From assembly GCA_024867545.1 (NCBI GenBank), contig JANFNE010000005.1, forward strand, positions 186,001 to 250,000: a stretch of DNA of 64,000 bases, given 5' to 3'. Source of the DNA: Phytopythium helicoides. Taxonomy: Eukaryota; Oomycota; Peronosporomycetes; Pythiales; Pythiaceae. The position numbers were made by a program, and so were the translations under genes. The notes beneath the pieces are model-generated. The model had not been told where the DNA came from and searched no databases. It saw nothing but the letters and a program-made list of their open reading frames with translations. Below, piece after piece: positions 48,601 through 58,100 of this stretch. How positions within the stretch are numbered: position 1 is the stretch's first letter; each line of letters begins with the position of its first letter.

Positions 48601-50284
48601 GTGAGCGGTCAGCGACTGCACGTTCTTGACTCGCACGTGGATGACGAGCGGGTCTTGTGGTGCAAAGTAGGTGGGGTTGTACTGGCAGAAGGCGATGTCC
48701 GGTGTGGTGGACGCCGTGTCGGAGTCTAGCTCCTTGCCTTTTAGCGGCAGTCTCTCGATCCATGTGGCGAGATCTCCTTGGCCGCTCTTGATCATTGCCA
48801 TCGCTTGTTGGGTCGACAGCCACTCTTGGCCCACAAAGTGCCCTAGAGACTCAAAAATTGCGGTCGCACCAATTGGTGATTGAAAGAGTGTGGCGACGGC
48901 CTCCTTGAATGCTTGATCTTGGTGTAGAATTGGCGTACCAGAACTAATCACCAGCTCATGGTAGCCTGGGGTTTCTTTAGTTGAGAAGCAATGGAGCTCT
49001 CCCACTATTTTCGCATACTTCACAGCCGATCCGAGGAGCTCCGAACCGGTTTCATGGCAAACCCAATACAAGTGAACCTGAAATTGCAGCTCTTCCTTGC
49101 AAACAGTGAACCGCAAGTCATTTAGTGCTTTCGAAAACGCTTCAAGAAACTCCAGGCATTGTTGAGCACGCTCAATCTCCTTCCGAAGCCAGGGCTCGCT
49201 TCCTTTAATCTCGAGTAGACCATCAACTGTGTCCGAAGCTTTGCTGGACATAAGTTGTATGGCGCGTGTGGCAAACGCAAAGTCGTCCTGGAACAGCTTT
49301 GGCTCACGGTGAAGACATTGCTTCAGTTGCGAAAGTGGCATTTTAGCGTGTGCTTGACGGAAGCCAAACTTGCTGCCACTGGCGTTGCTCTCTTCACGCT
49401 TGAAATCTTCCAGCACAACATCCAAGAAGCCTGGGAGGTGCGTGTAGTCAAAGGTATCGTCGTCCAGGAAAGCCTCAATCACAGCCCAGCGGGTTTCAGC
49501 CGGTAGGTCGGACGAGTACGCAACCTTTTCGAACAGCATTTCCCGTGGCAAAATCCCCATGGACGATATAACGGTCTTGGCGCTGTATACCGACTTGTAC
49601 TGTAGACTGGAGTACTCTCTCTCCACGATCGCCGCTGTGGACACCTCTGACTCCCTGTATTTGCACAAGCACGACGATCAGTGCTCCATCCATTGAGGGG
49701 ACAGCACATCGATAACTCTGCAAAACTAACGGTAGCACTGATGGATATGCCTGCTTATTCGCCGACACTTCTGCGTTTGGTGGCTCGGTCGCGTCAAAGT
49801 TCACATTTAGCGAACTCGCAATCCTCTCCGTAGTGTTCTGCCATAAACCAGCTGAGCACTCCTCGTCTTGAGCTGTAACACTGTCAACCCTCACCTTGAG
49901 CTGCTCGCTCGTCGCCCCCAGTCGGTGCTGCACGTCCAGTTCAAGCAGTAAACGGCGCTGCTGCACGCGCTTGAGCCGGCGGTGGCAGCCCGCGAGCAGC
50001 AGCACGCGCTCAGCCTCGTCGCTCTCGCTCTTCCGGCGCTCGAGCAGTGTGCGCGCATCCTCGACGGCCCCGCGCTCCAGCAGCTGCTCGATCTCCACCA
50101 ACGCTAGAAGTGCGTCGTGGTACACGAACTCGGGCGAGTTTGGCGCCAGGCGGCGGCCGACGAGCGCGCGCTTGGCCGGCGCGTCGGCCGCCAGCGCCAG
50201 CTGCTGCGCGAACGCCACGCGCTCGTCCGCGCTCAGCGCCGAGCCCTCGGCGGCCAGCAGCGTCTCAAAGTCTCGCTCCGCCAT
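42631..50284 (-). CDS. MGL-5, giant macroglobulin-like protein, type B (2,506 aa)
   Basis: Model: complement of 42631-49654, 49731-49837 and 49895-50284, a complete frame of 2,507 codons. Intron 1 is 57 nt (GTGAGG to GGCAG) and intron 2 is 76 nt (GTTAGT to ACAG). The start at MAERDFETLL is conserved with MGL-2. The N-terminus is helical and charged like type A (ALSADERVAFAQQLALAAD). The core at 48272-48836 and the last 1.24 kb are almost identical to type A, but the other regions differ at many residues. The hinge has GGRGRGRGRGARS followed by DYDDDDDEDDYG and a KRRRDAK basic patch. The helical block DELNFFLMKKDPDFFEQHV and the VLMQIPQGAIPL domain are both present. This is the only intact type B copy in the window. 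Role unknown; intracellular location is inferred from the lack of a signal sequence. Confidence 0.78.
45440..45600 (-). other. RG-repeat hinge cassette of MGL-5
   Basis: The hinge encodes PTLMGGRGRGRGRGARSYH, an RG/RGG-type run of the kind that binds RNA and is arginine-methylated in other proteins. It occupies the place where MGL-2 has CTD-like heptads and FG motifs. Sequence immediately downstream (SSLFGAPQSHPKSGYVDYD) is shared between both B copies. Confidence 0.8.
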
Positions 50285-50410
50285 GGCGCTTGTCAGGTCA
50301 CCGGCAGATTCAGTAGTGGGTGGCCGAGCGCTGGCGCCGCGCAGCTCGCCATGGTCTTGACGTCACTACAGCCAGAGATGGCTCACTTCCTGGTGATATA
50401 CTAGAAGTTT
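50285..50410 (-). promoter_or_regulatory. MGL-5 promoter with TGACGTCA
   Basis: Reading toward MGL-5: TATATCACCAGG (around 50390-50400), a GTAGTGACGTCA block (palindrome 50358-50365), then ACCATGGCGAGCTGCGCGG, which also occurs before MGL-3. An upstream frame starting MASCAAPAL ends four codons before the main ATG. The homology to the other MGL promoters stops at about 50405. Confidence 0.6.
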
Positions 50411-51446
50411 CTGCATGCAAGCGCATCCTAGTTCCCGTCGTCTCGAACGTCCGTGATTGGCCCCTAAAGGCGCAGCAGTGCGGCGCCAAGTACCTAACTC
50501 CTGAGCACTACCGGCTTCTCCTTTTTTGCTCTGAGAAGAACCGGCGGTCAACGGCGCTCCCGAAGGAGTCGCCTTCTTCCACTCTCAAGGTCGGAGCCAC
50601 CCAAACCAGCAAGCACGCCATGAGGCTGGAAAACTCCAAGCCGACATGCTAGCGGATTGTCTGAGGATTGAAGAAAATTGTTGGAAGAGTGATTAGGAAA
50701 GACGTTGAGCTGCGCGTGCAGTTAATGGCGTCCGCCAGACCGCGTCCTCAGCTTTGCTGAGGTCCAGATCCCTTGATTCGGATGCGCATCACGTGGGTGA
50801 TCTTTTTGGTGGCAACGCCCCCGCAATGTTGGTGCACGCGACCTCGCAGAAGAGGCGAAGCAAAACTCCCACAGCGTACTTGACAGAGTCGTTCCAGGTG
50901 GTCAGGAGCACGCCGTGGACGACCTGCGTCCAGCGATTCCTCGTCCGCTGCCGCATGCGTGCGCCAACGTGGCATCCTCGACGCGACCAACGAGCTCTAG
51001 GCAAGCCAATCAAGGCAAGTTGAAGTGGAGCTGTCTGGCCCGATTGATGGAATGACGGGGTCGCTGCTCTCAAGAAACCGTCATTTTCGTTTGAAGACAG
51101 CATTGTTGTGACCGTGGGCAGCAGGGCAAGTATCTCGACTCGTGAGTTTTTCCTGCGTCTATCGGTCTCTTGCGGAGCTGGTTCAACCAAACTTGGCGTG
51201 CATGTGTCGCGAGAAGCAAGGACTCTGACCTCGAAGCTTCTACGGTCTTGGGGTCGGGTGACTTCTTTGATACCTCGTGCGGCCGGAACGAATTCTAAAG
51301 TGTTTGACGCGGAGTCTCTCGTCAAGGAATGCCGTTGCTTCAAGCTGAAGTGGTGTTGGTCATGGTCGGTAAATATTCAGATTTGGCCTGTCCGATCACA
51401 GAAAGTGCTGGTGCATGCATCTGGCCGAGAGCACTCGGACGCAACC
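50411..51446. other. intergenic, unassigned minus-strand frame
   Basis: About 1 kb between the MGL-5 promoter and JMJD4. A 184-codon minus-strand frame (50789-51343) could encode something with a segment WTQVVHGVLLTTWNDSVKY, but no family was recognised and the plus strand is open too. It may be a small unannotated gene, a remnant or chance. The remainder shows nothing. Confidence 0.35.
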
Positions 51447-53091
51447 ATGGACGTCGTGGACGCCGCTGCACTGCGTTACGAAGAGTTCTGCGAGCGCTAC
51501 ATGGCCCCCAACCGCCCCGTGCTGCTGCGCAACGTGGGCGACCGCTGGTTTTCGCAGGCGAAGCGCTGGACGCGGCGGGCGGAAACGGGTGGACTGGAGC
51601 TCGATTTCGAATTCCTGGCAGACAAATATGGGCACGCCGACGTTCCCGTGAGCGCCAGTTCATTCTGTTCAAATGGGAAAATAAAGAGTCATATAGTGAC
51701 GATTTTCCATGCAGGTAGTGGACGGAGATGTCGTCGAGTATGGGAGCGAGGCACGGACGACGATGAAATTTGGTGCGATTTCCTGGTTGAAAAATGCAGG
51801 AAAGCTGGCGTCTACAGCAGCTAATGTGACGGATTTCCATGATAAACTCTGCAGCAGAGTACTTGGAATTACTCAAAACGAGGCAGACAGGAAAACGATA
51901 CCTGAAGGATTGGCACTTTGTCCACGTCTTCAGCCAGGAGGAGCTCTACACGTGAGGCAGCCCGCGAAGCTGTGTGCGTTCCGAGCATGCTGATAATGAT
52001 GCATACGGTTAATTGTACGATAGGACGCCCACGTTCTTTGAGGATGACTGGCTTAACTGGTAAGTGCATGTTGGACGCGCATTTTGATTGCATTTCCTGC
52101 AATTCATGTGCTGTCTTGATTCCAAGGTGGTGGGATCACAAAGACAGTTCCCAAGATGACTACCGCTTCATCTACCTAGGTAATGTTTCGATCCATGTTG
52201 CAGAGTCTTTGTTATATTGGCGCTGAAAAGTGCTTTGTAGGACCGGCAGGAAGTTGGACGCCAATGCATCACGACGTGTTTCGGTCGTACAGGTTTGTGT
52301 TCCAAAGGCAACCGAGTCTTCATCTTGTTTCACTAATGCTGCTGCTTAAGCTGGTCCGTTAACGTTTGCGGACGGAAGGAGTGGATTTTCTTCCATCCTG
52401 ATGACGTAAGAAGCAGCAACACGAAATCAAAGTGTTGCTTTGCTTTTGTATGTGCACAACCAATTCGCTGACAACAACCACCCAGGAGCCAAAACTCAAG
52501 GATGCCTTTGGACGGTTCGTTATCCCGGACGTCACAGCAAGTGACATTGATCGCAAGAAGTTTCCACGAGTGAATGAAGCAGCACCTATTCGCGTGATTC
52601 AAGAGGCTGGTGACGCGATTTTTGTCCCGAGTGGCTGGTACCACCAAGTGAAAAACCTGGAACATACCTTGTCGATCAACCACAACTGGTTTAACGGCTA
52701 TAACCTCTCTGAGCTGTGGAGCTTTTTTCAGCGAGAATATGCTGCAGTTGAGGCAGAGTTGGAGAACTTGAAGGAGCTGGGGATGAACGGTTCGGAGTTT
52801 CGAGAACAGTGCCAAATAGTCATGAACGCAAACACGGGCATCAACTACCGTGAATTTCAAGCTCTTCTGCTCGCGAAAGACCGCGACTTGGCTGGAAAGG
52901 CCGAAGATCTAGCCAATACGGATACTAACTCGATCCAAAGTCTAGCAGCTACCCAGCAGCTGGACCTGGTACGCTACGCACACTTGTATCTTACTTTGTC
53001 CTAATTGCTGATGAATTTTGTTCGCACGTGCACTCGATGCCAGGTGCGAGAGATCCTGGGCGAACTCCAACAATACTTCGACCAGCAATGA
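51447..53091 (+). CDS. JMJD4: JMJD4-like JmjC 2-oxoglutarate oxygenase
   Basis: Known relatives hydroxylate a lysine of the translation termination factor eRF1. Exons: 51447-51647, 51715 to about 51835, 51891-51951, 52024-52059, 52127-52179, 52241-52292, 52351-52405, 52486-52968 and 53044-53091. From exon 3 on all phases agree. The JmjC core is clear: DDYRFIYLGPAGSWTP, the iron ligands in MHHDVFRSYSWSVNVCGRK, the later His in VPSGWYHQV, and SINHNWFNGYNL. The C-terminal VREILGELQQYF is joined by the last intron. In exon 2 the conserved segment (DFLVEKCRKAGVYSS) is out of frame with the preceding EARTTMKFG by one shift near 51776, and no splice solution was found. Either the assembly has an indel or the gene is damaged. 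It ends 60 nt from the convergent histone-fold gene. Confidence 0.85.
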
Positions 53092-53151
53092 TTTGCATCA
53101 CCCAGAAAATAAAAGGATACGAGATCGAAGCTGAAGTATTCTTTGAGGTCG

Positions 53152-53885
53152 TTATTCGCTGTCACTCTCGTCGTAGTTGTCGTCCTCCTCGATATTTGCC
53201 TTTAGAGCTTGCTTGTCAGCACTGCATTCCGCCATTGAAGCAGTCTTCTTAAATGTGTCTTTGCTAGCACTCATCTGTGGTGCCTTCGCTACTTTAGCCT
53301 CTTTTACTCGCGGCTTTTTCGCCCCGTTCGGTTTTTCCTTCGTGCTTGCTGTCCGCTTCTGGCCTCGCTGCTGCGCCTTGTGATACTTGACGGCGGTCTC
53401 GTCGATCTGACTCACCTTGTCATGCAAGAACCCAAACTCTGGGGTGCCCAGCACTGCCTTCTTCCTTCACGACCGCAAAACGCCTTCAGCTCAAGAGAAC
53501 CCTCCAGGTATCAACAGCAGCACGCACAGTTCGATGGGCGTGAGCGTCGCAACCGCCGCGCCGCCCTCCTGGGCGCTGATCTTCCGCGCCAGATCCCGCA
53601 CGAACACCTCCACCGCCGACACTGGCGCCGCACACTCGCTCAGTCGCGCGCCCCCACGCGGCACTCGCCTGCACTCAGTCGGCGCACCGCAGCTCCGCAG
53701 CGCCGGCTCGCCGACCTGCCCCATGTCCTCCTGCGCCTTCAGCAGCCTCTTGACGCGGCCCTGGCGAGCGCAGAGCGCCCCACGCGCAGCCGCACGTCAG
53801 TACTCCGCCCCGTTTCGTCGCCAGCCAGCAGGAAGCGCCGCGCCTTGAGCAGCTCGCGCTGCTTGCTGCCCGCCATGCTCGCCAT
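53152..53885 (-). CDS. NC2-alpha (DRAP1)-like histone-fold protein
   Basis: Histone-fold proteins of this type pair with NC2-beta to repress TBP-dependent transcription; related folds are CHRAC1/POLE4 and NF-YC. The last exon is 53152-53464 and its donor is at 53527/53528 (GTGCGT, 63-nt intron). Visible blocks: RVKRLLKAQEDMGQVGEPAL, SAVEVFVRDLARKI, TLTPIELKKAVLGTPEFGFL, in the order alpha1, alpha2 and alpha3 of the fold. A basic linker (KKPRVKEAKVAK) and an acidic tail (EEDDNYDESDSE) follow. The first exons from the ATG at 53885 (MASMAGSKQRELL) are GC-rich and their exact splice sites were not settled. The gene is divergent from the class IV aminotransferase gene with a 197-nt gap. Confidence 0.65.
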
Positions 53886-54082
53886 TGTCCACTCCTTCAA
53901 GCAAGAAAACGCCCCAAACTTCCAGTATGGACTACCGGTGTAATACCGGTTATTTTATACAAACTTCCATATAAATCCACTTCAACGCGCCTCGCACCTA
54001 CCGCCCCACCGACGGTACCTTCAACCCGGACGCTGCAAAGACGACCCGGCAGACCCCAAGAAGCCGGCCGAAGCCTCGCGCG

Positions 54083-55056
54083 ATGGCGCAGACGACGGCG
54101 CTGCGTGTGGCGGCGGCGCGCAACGGGCGAGCGGTCGCATGCGCAGAGGACGCGACGGCCTTTCTGCTCTCGCGGCCGCGCGGCGCGTACACCGGCGCGC
54201 GCACGGTGCGGCGCGCGCGCGTGCTGGACTTTGAGGGCCACATGCGGCGGCTGGGTGCGTGGCTGGCGCTCACCTGTGGGGGGCGGAGCGGGGCTGACGG
54301 GCGGCAGTGGAGTCCACGGTGGCCATGCAGGCGGCGCAAGCGGAGGCGGGCGAGGTGGAGCGCGTGCTGAGGCCGCGCGCGGAGCAGACCATGCGCGCGG
54401 CCATGAAGGACTTCAAGGACAGGTTCGGCTCGACCGAGGGGGAGGAGTACAAGATCAACCTGCTCGTGTGCGCGCCAGAGGGGGCGCAGGGAGGAGCGCG
54501 AATTGAGGACACGGACGTGTACTGCCACATTGGGCTGCTCCCGCCGCTGCGGTCCGGGCTCGTCAAGCTCAAGGTCGCGGGACTACCGCGGCACAACGCG
54601 GCCGCCAAGGACTCAGCGTGGGTGCGGGAGCGCAAGGTCATCTATGACAGCCTGCCCAAGGATGTGGAGGAGATCGTCCTCATGGACCCGGCCACGCACG
54701 AGCTGCTGGAGGGCTCGCAGACCAACTTCTATTCCATCCAGGACGGAGCCGTGCACACGGCCAACGACGGCATTCTCAACGGGACGATCCGAGCGCTGGT
54801 ACTTGACGTCTGCGCCAAGAATGACATTCCGGTAGTGTTTTCGCCGCCGAATCTGGAGCAAGTGAACTCGTGGGAGAGCTGCTTCATCTCGAGCACGTCG
54901 CGGCTGGTCTTGGGAGCAAGCGAGCTGCAATTTGACGACCTCGCTTCTAAGCAGCCAGTCACGAAATTGTTCCCACCCAGCAAGCTTCTGGAGCGGATCT
55001 CCTCGCTTGTGCGCGCAGCGATTCTTGACAAGAGTCCAGTCGTGTTTGAAGAGTAA
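54083..55056 (+). CDS. class IV aminotransferase-fold PLP protein (306 aa)
   Basis: Two exons, 54083-54254 and 54308-55056, joined in phase 1 (GTGCGT donor, GGCAG acceptor) with 307 codons in all. The fold is that of branched-chain/D-amino-acid aminotransferases and aminodeoxychorismate lyase. The candidate PLP lysine lies in HNAAAKDSAWVRERK, and the cofactor-binding block is LLEGSQTNFYSI followed by NDGILNGTIRALVLD. The protein resembles the plant and protist subgroup of uncharacterised class IV enzymes with a WVRxRK motif, whose substrate is unknown to me. No targeting peptide is obvious, though the N-terminus is Ala/Arg-rich (MAQTTALRVAAARNGRA) and a mitochondrial location cannot be excluded. 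Confidence 0.8.
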
Positions 55057-55135
55057 GTCAGGTGCCATTGAAACTGCCTCTAGACCAAAATGCTGAAATC
55101 ACAATTCAGAACCATCAACTCTACACCGATCACCA

Positions 55136-58100
55136 TCAATTATTTTTGTTTTGATCTGTCCACGCTTCCTTGTGTCTCCTTGCATATCTGTTTGATACCC
55201 AATTGTCTTGAGAAGCGTGTTGAAATCTCCACTCTAATGCCTTTTCTGGCGCTGTGATACCAGTCAGCAGCTTCCACCTCGCTAGCGGCCAGCAATAGTA
55301 GCGTTCACAAACTCGCTGTCTGTAGCCTTTAATCTCTAGCCATTTCGATAGTGCTCCACGAGTTTTGTCGCGATTTTGTACCACAGCGTACGCCTTAGCC
55401 ATGCGAAGCCAGTCATCGTTGCCTATTTGATTGTCAGCATCTTCGATGCTAGGCAGAATTTTTTGCTTCGGTTGTCGAGATGCGCCATTGCGAGTAATGT
55501 GCTCGTGCAGAAGAACTGCGTCCACTACTGCGCGTCGCTTCCGAACCAATTCGGAAGGTCCTTCAGCCTGCCTTTGCTTTCTCTTGACCATAACGCTATA
55601 AGCGTCCTTTGCTAGTGTGAACTCCTTTTTCTCAAAGTAACTGTCACCTGCGCGTCTCCAAGTGTCGACTGATTTCACAAACTCCTGCCACGTTGAATAC
55701 TCGCAGTTTAAAATCGCTGGACCATGCATTCCTTTCCGTGCATAGTTGGTTGTAAGTTCGCCTGCGTCTCTCTTTTTTCGGAAAGCTTCCTCAAATGCGA
55801 GTGCACTAAGTCTTCGTGCTGCAGGATCTCCTTCGCGCTGAAGGACTCGGGCAACCATGAACAACATATCGCCAGTACGCCAACCGAACGGCTCATCCTC
55901 GAGAACGTGTAAAAGGTACTCACGACTTTGACGAAATTCGTGGAGGGAACTCAACACTATACCTGCACGGAACACGACGTCTGTGATCTGAGAGTAGCGG
56001 GGAAACCCTCGAATGATTGCAGCTAATGTTTCAGCTGCCTCGCGTGCTTTACCAGCGAGTTCGAGGGCACGAGCAATTTCTTGGAGAAACTTGGGATTTC
56101 CAATGAGCCAAACATGTGATGCAGCCTGGTGAAATCGAAGAAGTGCGCCATTGACAAACACTGACCTTCCATTTAACTCAAAGAGAGCCACATCACAGCG
56201 AGCAAGTTGTCGACAGAGTGATGGGAGTGGCTCTTGCGGGGTAACAGCTGCGATAGCGGAAGACAACGCTGAGTGAGCATTCTGGTATTGCTTGTCAGAC
56301 ATCAGAGCGAGACCTCGTCGAGCAAGAACCAAATGTTCTTCGCTGCTGCGGGTCTGTGGCAAATACTTTTCGGACAACTTCCTCCACCTTTCGCGAGCTT
56401 TTGCCTTAGCAGCGTTATTTTGTTCCTCTGACTCTCGCTTCTGACAATCTATTTGCTTGTTCTCTCTCTCGAGCAGCGGTCCAAGGATGGGATCTTCTTC
56501 GAAAAATTCATGGTAGAAGAATTTCCGTGGTCCTCGTTTCTTTACAGGAACATCAGCCTCTGTCATTAGGTGTTCCCGTTCAGCGTGAGCTCGAACATTG
56601 TCAAAGTCTAATGCAAGTGGTGGTATCAAACCGGAAGCACCATCGGTTAGCTCGATAAACACGCGCACATTTTCGTATAAGAATTCTAGGTGTAACTCGG
56701 CACACAGGGTAAAAGCTGCAGTTTCGAAAGGAGTCCATAACAGTGACTCTAGCCGAAGTCCTTCTCTCTCCCAATCTTCTCGGTTCATACTTTGTACATC
56801 TTCACGCATCATTTGCAGCGTTTGTCGCTCTCGGCGTCTTCTCTTTTCGTATTTTATCAAGCTCACTTGATACTCACCGCTGAATGTATCTTCAAGCTGC
56901 ATGGCTATCCGCTCACGTGACTCACGAGAAGATGCAGCCGCACTCTCCGCGTATGCTATTCGCTGTTGTCTCAACTCTTCATCACGCATCTCTCTTCGGG
57001 CCCGAGCTTCAGACAGCTGCGCTTGTTGAATTTTAGTTAACCTCTCTGATTTTTCTTTCATGTCGTGCAAGAGGCACCGGTAATCTTCTGCTCGTTTTTG
57101 CGCTAAAATGTGTGCAATTTCCCGCTGCTCTTCAATGGCCATCTGCTCGCGCTCATATCTTTCGCGCTTTTGCTCGAACAGCCGAGTACGTGCTTGCCGT
57201 CGGGCACACTCTGCAGCTAGCGCTTTCTTCTCTTGAACATGAACCGCTCGTGAACGCTCGTCTTCAATTTTCATAGCGTAGTTTTCACGACGACGAACTT
57301 CTTCTTGCTCAAGTTGAGTTTGCGCACGTTCATAGTGTAATGGGTCCACTGCAAAACGCAATCTCTCACGCTCACGCTTTGCTAGCCAATATTCCGCGTG
57401 TGCTTGCTTCTTCTTCAAATAATGCCACTGACGGCTTTGAACGTCATTTGTGGACATTAGCGACCTCTCAGATCGCTCCTTTTCTAGTTCAGCTAGCTTG
57501 ACTCTGCGCAACTGATCTCGTTGAAGTTTCTTGGCCGCTTCAGTGTCTACCACAACATCATCAGTTTTCTGTGTAAATTCGATGAGCGCTGCTTGCTGAC
57601 GCCGGGACACTTCTTGCTTCAGCTCTAACGACAATTCATTCCACTGTGCACGGTCACGATCTTGCGCCTCTTTGCGTCTTTGTGCTAGCTCTAATTCTTT
57701 CCGCCTGCTTTCTTCCCGAACTGCACGTCTGAGTTCTTCTTCCCGAATGATCTGCTTCTGTATCAGCTGTGCTCGCCTTGCGATCTCTCGCTCTTTTTCG
57801 ATATCTTCTGTTTCTCGGCGCGCACATTCAGCGACAATGTACCTAGTCTGGATTTCTTCCTCGCGCATGCATAAACACTCCTTCTGCTCTCTGCGGTGAG
57901 CCCTAAGCAGAGCACGCCTTTGGGCATCCGCATCGACAGATCTCAGAGCCCGAACATATTCCTGAGTCTCACGTTCTGCCACTGACATGGCATGACGCTC
58001 TCTTGTTAACCGAATTCGCTCGTTAGTCGCATCAAGTTCTCGAGATTTTGCCGCGCGCTCATCTGCCTCTTTTTTCTCTCGAATAACTAATCGTGCCTCA

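Noticed and set aside
34485..50284. Cluster as a retrotransposon or viral polyprotein array
   Set aside because: No reverse transcriptase, integrase, protease, capsid or terminal repeats were found. Introns and promoters are those of host genes.
50789..51343. Tctex-type dynein light chain, suggested by WTQVV...KY
   Set aside because: The expected following motifs (SSC-W and TDGS) are missing in all frames.
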